A stretch of 60,000 bases of DNA from Bugula neritina (Eukaryota; Bryozoa; Gymnolaemata; Cheilostomatida; Bugulidae): the NCBI GenBank assembly GCA_964035545.1, contig OZ037767.1, positions 7,494,207 to 7,554,206 of the forward strand, in the 5' to 3' direction. Positions within the stretch are counted from its first letter, which is position 1; every line of letters starts with the position of its first letter. Under the pieces are notes generated by a model, which worked only from the letters and a program-made list of their open reading frames with translations, had not been told where the DNA came from and did no database searches. Positions 11,709 to 41,913 of this stretch are shown piece by piece. Made by a program: the position numbers and the translations under genes.

Positions 11709-14700
11709 TTAACTGTGATACATCCTGTATCTCATTGTCTCCGCGTAATCTAGTACTGCTGGAGTTATGTCATTAGCACACGCTTCCTATAAGTAGAAAT
11801 TAAAATTTGACAGTTTATCTTATAAATTAATGGCAGTCTATAACTGGATAGCGCACATCTGTTCAATATGAGGTAGCGTTATCACATATCATAATATGTT
11901 TCTCATGACATGTGCAGCAACACCCTTTGTATAAACGCAACAATTATTTCAAAACTTTCTAGTAAGAAACAAAAAACATTTTACAGATAACTGCAGAGTT
12001 TCGTTGGTACAGTCAAATGTTTAAAATACTTAGATAAGTTGCAGTTGATAAATTTAATAAACATTTTTTATTCAAAAGCTTTTGCTGCAGGATATTAAAA
12101 ACTTGAGTTATAGAAAAATCAGGATATATATAGGTTTTGTGTGCTAGCAGCAGTATTAAAAGTAGACAGTGGATAAAAAGTCTAAATAAGTTGAAAACCT
12201 TAGCTAAAAATAGCAGTAGTCGAGGAAGCAATAAATCGCTACGAGGCTGTGAAGTCACTAGAGCATGTGTGAGTTACTTCAACAGTAAAAAGCTAGGTAG
12301 GATACATGCAGGTACAAAGATTATGCAGATAAAAATATCAAATGGCATGCATTTAATTATTGCAAACATGAAATGCTAATATTGTTTAGATTTTCTTTGA
12401 CTTAATTTTTACGTTTAAAATTTCAAACACAAATTATATATATACTAATCTTTTTGTAACTTTTTTCAAATATGCTGTACAAAAATCTGCTTACATAGAG
12501 CAAAGCTGTCTTGACACTATAATATAGAAATGAAACTCATGCACAAGCAGCTTATATGGTATTAAGAAATATGTAGAATTCTTACCCAGCCGCCTTGCTT
12601 CTGTATCCAGTCTTCAATATGGAAAGCCTTTAAGTACTGAACGTACCATTCTATATAATATCTTATTTTGTCAAATTGTTGCCTTCTAGCAGCGTACAAC
12701 GCTGCCGCAGTTGCAGCTCGCAAAGACTGGATAATACAAACAGCAAACAACATACTGACTGTATAATATCTATAACATACAAAGTTGATTGACTTTCAAT
12801 TTAAAGTAAAAAGTATTCTAGCTGCTTTTATTTGCTGTGGCAATTGTCAGTTTTAAAATGTTCACAGGTAATATTTTTGCCATGCAGTTTGCCTAGCACT
12901 GATAGAAGTAAAAAAAGCTTAAAGATAATATGTATACCAATGACTCTATAAAATATACTTAAACCTATAAATAAATAAAATAAAAGCTATATAAAGTAAA
13001 TGTTAGCTAAAAAACAATAATGATGATTAGATTGCTAATCCGTGACTGACAATTGTACAAATTGATATACTAGTATTAGCAATCTATACTGAATTTCTAA
13101 CTCAAAACATATACGTGAAAACCTATTCAATATACCTCGAAATACTTAGATTAGGTTAAACTATATATACATGTCTATTAAGGTTTATAGGTGAAATAAA
13201 TACAGAAAATTTACCGTAATTATCTGTGGCCAAGAAGCTTTTCTGTCAACCATAGGGCCACAATCTGTGAAGAAGAGGGAACTAAGAAGATCTATAAACT
13301 CATTTCTTTCATTTACAGGCTTAAACTTTGGCTCTATAACGGAACTTAGTGTACTGACAAAATATGCTTCCCTGTTAGCATAGTTTGGTACATGTTTTTG
13401 GTAATATAACACTGCAAAATATGACAATAGGTATTAGCAATTGTATTAAAATATATAGTAGATTAATTATTTGTCTCACTAATTCATTATGCAGTTTAAC
13501 CACTAACTATCTAAAAAAGCTATAAGAATGACAGAGTAGACAACTACATGATAAAACTTGCAGTTGAATCAGAATTGCTACTTGCTTAGTTCGTTTCATT
13601 CAATTGGCTGATGTTTTTAACAGGTGTATATGCCAACCACAGAATTTATGTGCATGATTAGAAAATAACAGATGAAGAAATATGTTTCATGTAATAACCA
13701 CTACTTGACAAATGGTAAGACATATTTTACTATAATTTATTTTTATAAAATCAATAATACGTAACACACTGTAAAATTTTGTAAGAAATTTGGAGTTAGG
13801 TTAGTGCCAAACGTGTTCCAATAAACAAGTGTTCATTGCGTAGGACTTCAACAGACAAGCAAAAAAGTATCCAAGCAATCATTTTGTTTAAACTTTCAGC
13901 TATTTTAGATATTAAGTTTCATTGTCAACTTACACAATGTTTCCATGTCGAATAAGATAGGGTTTTCATTTATCAAGCTATCTGTTCGATACAAATCTAT
14001 GTGTTGTTCTATAGGCTGTTCACAGTTGTTTACAACACTGGAAAGATAAAATGTTTAATGCAGTATTATGTCATTATCATGAACATACAAATAAACTAAT
14101 GCTTGCATTTTGCCCTTCAGAACTTGAAAGCTGGTTCCATCAATTGCAGCCCTAATTTCAATTGTTTCACAAAGTTTACAGACAGGAGGCTCAGCTATGA
14201 CATGCTGTTGCTAATGACAGCGTGCAGGAGCAACATTTTGCCAAAACCTAGGCAAAATGTATGGTTAATTACCTAACTTTTATACAATTAAAACTGTTTT
14301 TATAACCAAATAATGTCAACTAAATATTACAACTATAGTTTGCAACTTATAATTGCATAATATACAGGCCTTGAATAAAATGTGGAAAACAGTTACTCCT
14401 ATGATGCTAAAGCGCCCTTATTCTGGGATAGTTGAACACTGAATGTTACTTCAGACTTATGTTCAAGATTACTAATAGTGTATATCATACTTGTAAGTTA
14501 CGTATGCCCAGACCACCTGTGTACTGGTCAACTTTTTAGATGGTGTTGGTCCGGCTTGATTAGGTTGGTTGATTCCACTAGGCCCAGCTTCCTGAGATGG
14601 CCCAGCTTCCTGAGATGGCCCAGCTTCCTGAGATGGCCCAGCTTCCTGAGATGGCCCAGCTGAATTGCCTCCCAAAAATGCAGGTGGAGGTGGCATTAGA

Positions 14701-14726
14701 TCCCTATCACTGGGTCCAGATGCCAT
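11709..14726 (-). CDS. Bcl-2-like protein A
   Basis: This is a five-exon gene (14491-14726, 13934-14037, 13215-13411, 12586-12726, 11709-11786) of 756 nt, encoding 251 residues with all phases consistent. The N-terminus is a proline-rich disordered segment with four GPSQEA repeats. A BH4-like helix ends exon 1 (STQVVWAYVTYK). A BH1 remnant (ASWPQIIT) sits at the exon 3/4 border, and BH2 reads IEDWIQKQGGW with an intron directly after the W, the junction conserved in Bcl-2 genes. The BH1 Trp is kept, but the usual Gly-Arg is Pro-Gln. No LxxxGD BH3 motif is evident. The last exon encodes a 25-residue polar tail, with no C-terminal membrane anchor. Family function is control of mitochondrial apoptosis; whether this member is pro- or anti-death cannot be told from sequence. 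Confidence 0.8.
14588..14660 (-). repeat. 18-bp coding repeat (GPSQEA x4) in gene A
   Basis: Four nearly identical 18-bp units encode Gly-Pro-Ser-Gln-Glu-Ala in the N-terminal tail of Bcl-2-like protein A, upstream of the BH4-like helix. The near identity suggests recent slippage, so the array may vary in length between individuals. Confidence 0.85.
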
Positions 14727-15236
14727 TTTTGTTATTAATGTGATTTTTGAGTCCAGCTCTTGAAAAAGTTGAGTTAGTTTTGCTTCTTTTAGATTTTTTA
14801 TGAATTAAAATACTTGAAAGCTTTAAAAATTGTTTGAATTTTTTAAATAAAATGAGGCCACAAATTATAGGTGAAACAATTATTGTAATAATAGTAATAA
14901 GAAACTTTTTAGATAGAACAAATGTGTGAACATTTCAACTCGATCAGTAATGCTATAGTCATACATGTATACAATTTTACAATCATGTTGTTAGAGTTAT
15001 CTTCCCCTTTCCTTTAGTCTTCACTTCCAAACCACTGAACTGAAACTATAAGGGGGGGGGGTTATACTTCAATGTTCCAAACTATTTCAAATTTCAATCA
15101 ATAATTTCTATCATTATCTCTGGTATTTACTGAATGTACAGATGGAATAAAATAGACAAACTGTATATTAAAGTTAGATGGTTCATTATACTCCAATAAT
15201 CTAATTTCACATTTAAACCGTAATTCACTGTTAAAC

Positions 15237-15905
15237 CAGAGGTGTCCAACCTTTTCAGAGTGAGGGCCACAGAAAAAGAATATTTTATGGTGAGGGCCAC
15301 ATTGCAGAGTTTAACTTCAGCTGGAGGCCACAGCATCAGTTTTTTCAAGTTACTTTATTCCAAATTCCTATATAACTCATTACACAATGAAGTCCCAATA
15401 GTTACTGCAGGCTGCATGTTTTTAGCATAAATTATGTTTAAAAAAATAGGACATTTAAAAGGTGGTTTTCTACTCTAAAGGCTTAGCCTCACGCTTGTGA
15501 GAATCACACGAAAGTCGTGTGATGATTTTCCTTAATTATCCTCTCGATATGACCAGCCACACATTCATCGAACAAAATACATAATAAATAGTCTGTGACT
15601 GAGTTTTGCAAAAGATACAAACAGCAGAAAATTGCCAAATAGAGAAACGTGGTATTAATTAAATAATTACTGTTGCTAAAATTCTAATGATCAATCAAAT
15701 GGTGCTTATGGTTAGTTTCCTCAAATTTGATCGTATGTTTGTGGTTTTGTGTCAAATAGACGATTTCGTGTGATTCTCACGAGCATGAGGCCAGGCGTAA
15801 TTTGTATATATGCGCAATGTAACTTAATTTGTTATTCCTTTGAGGGCCACATAACTGTAGTTTGGAGCCGCATCCATCCCTGGGGCCTCCTGTTGGACAG
15901 CCCTG
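15237..15905. mobile_element. hAT-type MITE with 8-bp target duplication
   Basis: The element is 669 bp. Its left terminus is CAGAGGTGTCCAACC and the inverse of its right terminus is CAGGGCTGTCCAACA, a hAT-like terminal inverted repeat. It is flanked by a perfect 8-bp direct repeat TGTTAAAC at 15229-15236 and 15906-15913, the duplication length typical of hAT elements. GAGGGCCAC motifs recur near both ends. No transposase frame is present, so it is non-autonomous. It lies between Bcl-2-like genes A and B. Confidence 0.85.
15484..15794. mobile_element. Inverted-repeat insert nested in the hAT MITE
   Basis: A second inverted repeat of about 30 bp lies inside the hAT element. The left arm is at 15484-15516 (core GTGAGAATCACACGAAA) and the right arm at 15760-15794 (the same core inverted). 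The arrangement suggests a smaller transposon inserted into the larger one, though it could instead be a subterminal repeat of the host element. No clear target duplication was found. Confidence 0.5.
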
Positions 15906-16806
15906 TGTTAAACTGTTGATGTTGCTAGACAGCCCAGACCTCCAAGTTGACATACACACAGTCTCAGCATATAGGTCAGCTCAGATATACAGTCTGATTG
16001 GATGATTCGATCTCAGACACATATGAGAGCTCTGCTTGTAAGAGGCAGAGTAGCTAATATATAAAGGAACTGCTTGCATGTGGTGTGTCACCATTCCAAC
16101 AAAACATGCTGTAATACTCCATATATATACTGTAGTATTGTAATATCATCTATAACATAAACTATAATAGCTGCTATAGAACATTCTTTCTGTATGAAAG
16201 TACACCACCAGACGGTTTGATATTAATTTTATAGAAGTAATTACTAGTTGCATGTATTGAGTATTATGCTTTAAATCATAAATTGGAAATATGTATTCAA
16301 GCTGTCCTTTCATTCTTTTCAAGTTTAGCTTGCAAATCTTTGCTAAAAATGATTTTGGAGCCATGTTCATTCATATCACTGTAAGAACTACGGTGTTGTC
16401 TATAACAAAATTATTTTATTGAGACTTCACTGGATCACATTATTATTTGTTGGATAATAGCATGCCTTCCAAACTTTATACTAAGTAAATTACATATAAT
16501 TTAGATGAGCCATGGCCAAGGTTTAGCATGCAAAAAATTTATATGAATACGTTTATTTGTAGTATACGTGTGACTCCAGGTTAACTATATCTTTATCTCA
16601 AAAAGTTCTGATTTTCTAGATAGAAAAGTTCAAACAATATTTTGCTTTATAGAGTGCTTAAATTTTATTCACTTTGTAAAATAATTGTTGATTAAGTAAA
16701 ATCAATTTTTGCTATACTAAAGTAAATATTGATGGTTGAAGCACTCCAATAGATTTTAATTGTCTTTAAATCCTTGTTATGGTTATGTAACCGTTGGTCA
16801 GTTGAC

Positions 16807-19205
16807 CTAACATTCCATTTCAGCTCTCAATTCAGCCACTACACTTTCCTGCAAAAATGATGCAGAATAAGTTTTATGTTGTTGGCATTGAGTATCCAAC
16901 ATATAACTATTCTAACTTTTTTCAACAATAATAACTTTTGAGCAAAATAAAACTTAAATGTGTTAGATAATTCAATGTATTATTATGCCTTGCCATACTC
17001 AACAAGTTATACATTTGCTTATTGTCAATTAACCTTTTGATATCTGTAAATTAAAAACAGCAAATTTATACTGATTATTTTTTTAATCTCAAGCTAAACT
17101 TTATAAATTACCCATCCATCTTGCTTTTGAATCCAATCCTCAATTTGAAATCCTTTAAAGTACAAGACACACCATTCTCCATAGTCTTGCATTCTATTAT
17201 ATTCTTGGAGAAAAGCTGCCTGTATTACCATTTGAGCAGTTGCTTCGGCCGACTGGAAAAACATGTAATTTTTGATAAGAACAAGCAGGGACTTCACAAG
17301 CTGATATATCAAATATCAATAGCTAATAACAAGTACATACTGAACTAATATAAGAGCATATCAAGTTGGCCTTAAGCTTTTAAGGAAGTTTTGATTTTGA
17401 AAGAGCACTTATATTGCCCACTTAGCTTTCTATCTGAACGCTTGAATGAAATAAAAAACTCATTTCTGTAAATTGTTAAAGTAGCAAAATATTGAGTGTT
17501 TTGAAACTAAAACTATACTCTAAAATATTATAGAATAGCTGATGATTCACCAGAATAGCTCTCTCCCATGTAATCTGCTTGGGGCGGGTGGAGCCACTAC
17601 ACCCCGCATAGATTCTGTTCATTTCACAAGCATACTTCGGTCTAGCTTCATCTGATTTAATTTCCAATGCAACGGCATATAAAAAGCTTTTGATTGATGG
17701 TAGAAATGTTGGACTGGTTTTTTCATAGTATTTCCCTTTTGATAAAAAGGAACATAACAATAAATTGAATCAAAACAATATTTTTGCATACTGGTTGTTC
17801 TTAATAAATTATTCTTAGCTCTGAACAACAATAAAGTATGAGCTATTTACTATCTTAAAAATAAATGAGGCAAAGCAATTATTTAGTTGCAATTTTTTTT
17901 ATAATATATGTATGGAAGTATGCATGTTCTTTGCATAGCCTAAACTACTTATATAAATGTTCTTGCATTTAGGGTATAAGATTTTTAAAAATAGTAATTT
18001 CCTAAAGATTAATATAAATACTAGATGTCTTAAGATAAACTTAGAAAGCTACGGATTATAAGTTTATATATGTACATTTTGCTATGAATTCACCGGTCAA
18101 CTTTTAGTTAAGTTCAGACAAGCACAGCACTGCACTTACTGAGTTCATTCAATGCTATGAAAACGTCAGTTTTTTCAATATTTTTGCTGCAGACTCCTAG
18201 ACCCAAGTGATTATCCATGTCCAGGTTTGTCTTCTCTCTCACTCTGTTACAGAAAGTGTACATTATGTGAGCCATTATAAAGTTGAAACAGTTGATATTT
18301 TACACAGCATTCATATAATATTATTAAACTCAAGTTATAATGATAACTTTAAATTATTCAAAACTTACAGTCCTTCAAATATGTTATCTTTATAGCTCAC
18401 ATACGTTACAAAGTTTTACATATAGGATATACTTTAAAATACCCAAAAATTTAAAAAAAAAGTAAATAATGCTCCTTTCCCTTTTGAAAATGATGTGTCC
18501 AAGATTTGATGAAAGTTGGTGTATTTTATAATCAGCATTGACAATGTAGCATAAAAAGCATATTTCATGCCTATTATTTTACACTTGCCACTGATTAACT
18601 TATTTAATGTGTTGAGCTAACAATAAGAAAAGAAGTGTTCTGTAACAGCAGATGCATGAGGAGATCCCAATTTTAGAAAGTTCCAAAACTTTGCTTAAAA
18701 GTATAAAAAAACTACATGGATACTGAAACAAAATATATACTGGCTCTAAACTTGTTGAGCTAACTTATAACACACCTAAAAATCCATTATGTATGTATTA
18801 CCCACCATACAAGTAATATAACTTATCTGAAAAAATATTTCAATTTGGCATTATTTGGCATCATAATTATATGATGAATACAACACAAAATAAATATAGC
18901 TATATATACAATGAATATAATATATAATCAATATAATATATGTTAGATATAACATGTTATAAAAGTTATAAACAAACAAACCATTCTTTCCATATACACT
19001 GTAATTTTATAGCCTATATATATAGGCACTATTTTATGCTCTAATATTTTAGTATATTATTTGTTATTTACCTATAAGCTAAATAGGCTGATATAAGCTC
19101 TAAGGTTGATATTTTTTCAGTATTTTCCTCATTGGGCTGAGACAGCTTGATCTCTACTATTGTTGGAGGTGATGGAGAAGTCAATTCTTGAACAGTGTTC
19201 ACCAT
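16807..19205 (-). CDS. Bcl-2-like protein B
   Basis: This is a five-exon gene (19072-19205, 18140-18243, 17551-17735, 17112-17252, 16807-16848) of 606 nt, encoding 201 residues. Exon 1 ends in a BH4-like helix (STLELISAYLAYR). BH1 is ITWERAIL, keeping both Trp and the Arg that in the family contacts the BH3 aspartate. BH2 is IEDWIQKQDGW with the intron after W. The last exon adds a 13-residue acidic tail and TAG, with no membrane anchor. Exons 2 and 4 have the same lengths (104 and 141 nt) and phases as in gene A. The acceptor of exon 3 (CAAAAG) has a weak polypyrimidine tract. Gene A lies downstream in the same orientation. This copy keeps more of the canonical groove than the other two. Confidence 0.8.
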
Positions 19206-21245
19206 TTTCAATTTTTTTATTTTAATAATTTATAAGACCAGCTTAATTTTTTTCACTACTTGATTTTAGCAGTATTCAATCACATTATTTTTTTAAAACT
19301 TTCAAATGTGTTCCAATAATATTTCAAGTATTTTGATAAAATTGAATTTGGATGATTTAAAATTTTCTCAAGCATTTCAAAAATTTAATAAACCATCACT
19401 GCATAGCTAACATGCTGAAATAAGACATTGTTTATCAAAACTTGAAACTTGATCACGGAGTTTCATGCTGCAATTTTTGCTAAAGGCGATCTCAGTTTCA
19501 CCTAAACTATGATTACTATATAAATTACATCTACCCAGTTGCTTGTTTTAAACTGTAGTTAAAGTTTTATTGTAGCACAAGTTATATGAACATTATCAGT
19601 TTAAATAACATTTGGAAATTTTAAATCAAATATTAACAAAAATTCAAAACTCACTTTTTTAATTTAGTTAGTATTGGCTGTGAATCAGCTAAAATTAGAG
19701 CAATATCTGAATTTATAGGTGCATGAGAGATAATTTTATGTTGACCAAAGTGATACCTGTCCAATTATATTTTTAATTTGCTTTTGATTAACAAAATTCA
19801 GCTTTAGTTTTGTAAATAGAAACTTTTGTAAATTTTCGGTGTTTGGCTATATAAGTTCTCATTCTATAAAGCTCATTGAGTTTTGAATCAGCTCTGCAAA
19901 ATTAATCTTTATTTCTATATCAAGTCCAGTTTTAATTGTACTTAGATTTATGTTTTATCTATTGATCTCTTTGTAGTTTATGTACTACCTGTGTAATCAT
20001 GATAGTAAGTGTATAACATAGTCAATTGTACCAGAAGCTGTAAAGCTTAGCAATAGCATATAGCTTTATTGTAGCCATAAAGTATTACAGCTATGAGCAG
20101 TCTAGATTGTGGATAAGCCAAATGTGTGCGCCCACTTATACTTTTACATTCTAGCTGGTGAGTAGCAACTTATAGCTAAGCAATACCTAAATTTTATGGT
20201 ACCTAAAATAATAACTTGGAACTGTTACTTTTTATATTTTTTTGAGTGAATAAGACCAAAAAATTGTCATCATGAATAAAATCATGATGAATAAAACATA
20301 TCAATCAGAAAACTAAGCATGGCTGTATTTATTGCATGTCAAAAATGTTTGGCATTCATTATTATTTTGTGAAAAATTATTAAAAATAGAAAACATTATT
20401 TCAGTTGTGATATTACAACACAGCGTATGTTTTGTTTAAAGCCGTTAGTAAGTTGAGTTGCACTGCCTCCTCCTTGGAATGAATACCTTAAAGTGTCCTG
20501 AGGTGGTCAGAGTGAGGACACTGAAGCCTAGCAGACTGACAACCAGACAGTTAACTTACAGATATGTCCAACTCAGGTACAACTGGCTCCAATCAGTTTA
20601 GCTTGTTCTGGAAAATAAGTAATGACTAATCAAATTTTGGTAAATTGTTTAGCATGAGACACTCTGCTAGTCTGTTAGTTCTAAACCTATAGCAAACACA
20701 CAACTCTGACAGTAGGTTATATTTCGTGACTATCAACAGATTTGATTTGCCTCAAGAGTTTTAAAAAAACAGCTCTTTATTTGAGATGATGTAATCTAAA
20801 CTTAGTTAGTAATAAAATAAATTATTAAGGTGAATTGCATAACAATTAGATCTATCAGTAATAAATAGCTTAGCTAGTTGTGATATTATAACTATAATAG
20901 AATGTAAACTATAATGCGCTTTAGTATAGAATATACATACCTGTGTTATACATTCTATGTATTTTACTACACACGTGCAGTATATAATATACATAATATA
21001 CATAATATTAAACACATGTATAATGAAGATATATATTATGCTATACATATATACAGTACGTTATATTGAAGTATTACATTAATTGAAACATATCATACAT
21101 GGACTACATAGTTATTACAACCTAATTTCTAAGCAGTTATATTATTATTACATAGCTTTTGGGTTGAAAATAACAGAAAATTGAAACAACCCACTTATAA
21201 CTTCAATTGCTAATATTTAAATTTTGCTCATCATTTTATGTTCAG
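19206..21245. other. Divergent intergenic region of Bcl-2-like genes B and C
   Basis: This AT-rich stretch lies between the start of gene B (minus) and the first firm exon of gene C (plus). It should contain both promoters and the first exon of gene C. No TATA box, repeat or other gene could be assigned with confidence. Confidence 0.5.
20564..20618 (+). other. Candidate first exon of Bcl-2-like gene C
   Basis: An ATG at 20564 opens a frame beginning MSNSGTTGSNQFSLFWKI, followed by a GTAATG donor at 20619. It joins in phase to an alternative acceptor at 21260 in exon 2. Against it, genes A and B use the position equivalent to the acceptor at 21246, which needs a different phase. This is a low-confidence suggestion only. 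Confidence 0.25.
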
Positions 21246-23934
<2,689 letters not shown>

Positions 23935-25189
23935 GAAGAAGAACTTCAATAGATGTCTTATGATATAATGTATAACCTGTTAATACTATGATATACATAC
24001 TAATGGTTTCATGCTTAGCCTAAATGTGCTTGATTTTAATTTTAGTTCATGTAAAAGTTAAGCACACCTATATATTATAAAAATGAATCAGTTCTCTTCA
24101 TGTTACTTCTTTTGATGTTGAAATAAAACACTATAAACTGCAATTTAAAAACAATATTTTACTATTTTGAAGTGTAGTTGCGGCTGCATATACGCCTGTG
24201 AGTGGTTTTGTGATAATTATACAAGAGTTTGTTTATAAGAATCAACTGTTTTTTTTATCATAAATGTATACATTGTTTGTGCATTTGTATGTAATTGTAT
24301 AATTGCATGCATCTTGAAACCTGGTCATAAAAAGATAGAGTAAAACAATATTATGAAAAGTATATTATAGCTGAATGACAGAAGGTATAATTTGATAAGA
24401 CTGAAATTTTTTGCTTCAATTGTAGGGTCAAATAAATACTAATCAGCAAATTCAGGAGTTACTATTCCTAATGCCTGATGAAAAAATTTTTTAGAGTTGC
24501 ATTTGAAAAAGAAATCAATTTACATTAAACTTGATAACAGGGCTTGCAAATTAATTACAAAAAAGCTTGCTACTAAATGAAAATGATCATCTCTTATACT
24601 CTGATTATTTTCACTAGACATATTTCAACCACACTACAATATTATATACTGTACAAACTAAGCTGTAGTTAAAATAACCATCCATATACACAAACAGGTG
24701 ATGAATTGCTAAGAATTACAAATCATTCACAGAAAGGTTTGAATCTTTTTTTTCTTCAATGCATACTAGAATTTATTTTTGAAGAGACAAATGCACAACC
24801 AAGTTAATGCAATATTTTAAAGTATAATTTAAATGGCAATAGAAACATCAGCCCATTTGATTGCATAAAACATAATCTACAAGAGAACTGAAAGACTCTT
24901 AAATCATCCAGTAAAAAGCACTAGTGAGGGGTTAAACATCAAATTATCAATCCCTTATGTCATCAGATCTCAAGAAGATTATACACAATTACATAATGCC
25001 TTAGCATGTTTACTTTTTAGATTTGCACTTAGCAGGATCCCTGTATATATAATGCCCAAGCAATTCCTACTTTCATTTATCAAAGCAATTGAATTACATA
25101 AATAAGTAATACAGAGAAGTTTAGATCATAGTTAGGATATTATTCATTACGTTTTTGGCAAAAGAACCTAGCTTGTACAGAAGTACACA
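23935..25189. other. Intergenic between gene C and the metalloprotease
   Basis: This AT-rich region contains the likely poly(A) signal of gene C (AATAAA at 24122-24127) and presumably the promoter of the metalloprotease gene. No exon, repeat family or RNA gene was recognised. Confidence 0.5.
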
Positions 25190-40461
<15,272 letters not shown>

Positions 40462-41913
40462 TGAGTCAGAGATAAGCTTTTGTCAGGTCCAGCCATAAAT
40501 TTTTTGACTCGTACTAGAATAAACTATTTAAATAAACTAGTTTAATCACTCTCCAATTATTAACCATAACCAGTTATTGGTATTCCATATATCTTCATTT
40601 GATATTTTAACTGCTTTTTTACTGTTCACACCTATATATCTGTAACTTTACTTCATCTTTTCTTTTTTTTGTAAACTCTGCAAAATATTGTTCTGATCAT
40701 TGCACATTTTTTTTGTAATTGTCGTATGAACTATAATAATGTATGAATTAAAATCCTATTTGGTTATACAATAAAAATCCCTTGCAGCAGACTAACGTTT
40801 TAAATCTTCTATATAAATCAGCTTTCAAGGTTTAGATTTTCTGATGTTGAGATTTCCCAGTTTAATTCCCGGTGGTTCAGTTTAAGATGAACTTTAAGTT
40901 TAATAAAACCACTTCAGTAAAATCCTGTGCCAACAAATATTAAAATAAAAGACAACTCTAAAACAAGATGGCTGTAGTATAATATTGCTCATTTTAAACA
41001 AACTTTATTAAATAATTTTTCAACTTTATTATCCTTCAAACAGTTTTGACTTTCTGATATGCTTGAAAGGAAAGAAATAAAAAAAGATTTTAATCAATTT
41101 AAAGAAACCTTTTCCTCTCTAACTTTTTAGTGATCATGTACAATTTTCTTTTCTGCCATCAAATTATATATCCATAAAAAACACAATAGGCTACTAAATG
41201 TAAAACAAGTAAGTTTAAAGAGCCTTTTATTTCAGTGATTAATTGAAATTCAAAGCTATAGCAAATTTACAAACGATCTTATTTAATATTACAGATTGAG
41301 AGATGATTAGTGGTGTCATAATATTGTTTAACTGATTAGATTTTGTTGGGGTTTAGTTTGCACATATAACATATATAGTGTAAATTAGCAATCTGAAATT
41401 GCTAAAGTAAAAAGACTATAGCTTAATGTTGTTTTTATTATGATTAGTGGTATCATAATATTGTTTAACTGATTAGATTTTGTTGGGGTTTAGTTTGCAC
41501 ATATAACATATATAGTGTAAATTAGCAATCTGAAATTGCTAAAGTAAAAAGACTATAGCTTAATGCTGTTTTTATTATTACATGTTGGGTGGTATTGAAA
41601 TTTGCTATAGGAGCTTTTGCTTAAACAAGTTAATTCAAAGCAATTTTAATTATTGGCTAAAATTCATCACAATAATATAACAGTAATTTCTTATTGTTGG
41701 CAACCTTCCAAGTTTTTTTAAAAATTATTTTCAAAAAATACATTGTTGGATTCCTATGCAAATTACTTAGTTACACCTTTTGTTTGTTGGTTGCTAACAT
41801 CTATTCACTCATTTCAGCTATTTAGTGTAGACTACTGCAGTTTTGCTAAATATTCTTCGAAATTCTCTATTGATTCATTCAACTCTCTCGTGTTTACTCG
41901 CACCAAACACAAC
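40462..41913. other. Intergenic region with a 137-bp duplication
   Basis: No gene was recognised between the metalloprotease stop and the first ATG of the KLERSPK-repeat gene. AATAAA occurs at 40518 and 40770. The only marked structure is the tandem duplication annotated separately. Confidence 0.55.
41303..41576. repeat. Two-copy 137-bp tandem duplication
   Basis: Positions 41303-41439 are repeated almost without change at 41440-41576, with only scattered substitutions (for example GTGTCA versus GTATCA). This is a recent local duplication upstream of the KLERSPK-repeat gene. Confidence 0.9.

Noticed and set aside
12013-12258. Hydrophobic minus-strand frame that could be a membrane anchor for Bcl-2-like protein A
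   Set aside because: No acceptor joins it in phase to the exon ending at the BH2 Trp. The exon at 11709-11786 joins in phase and resembles the terminal exons of genes B and C.
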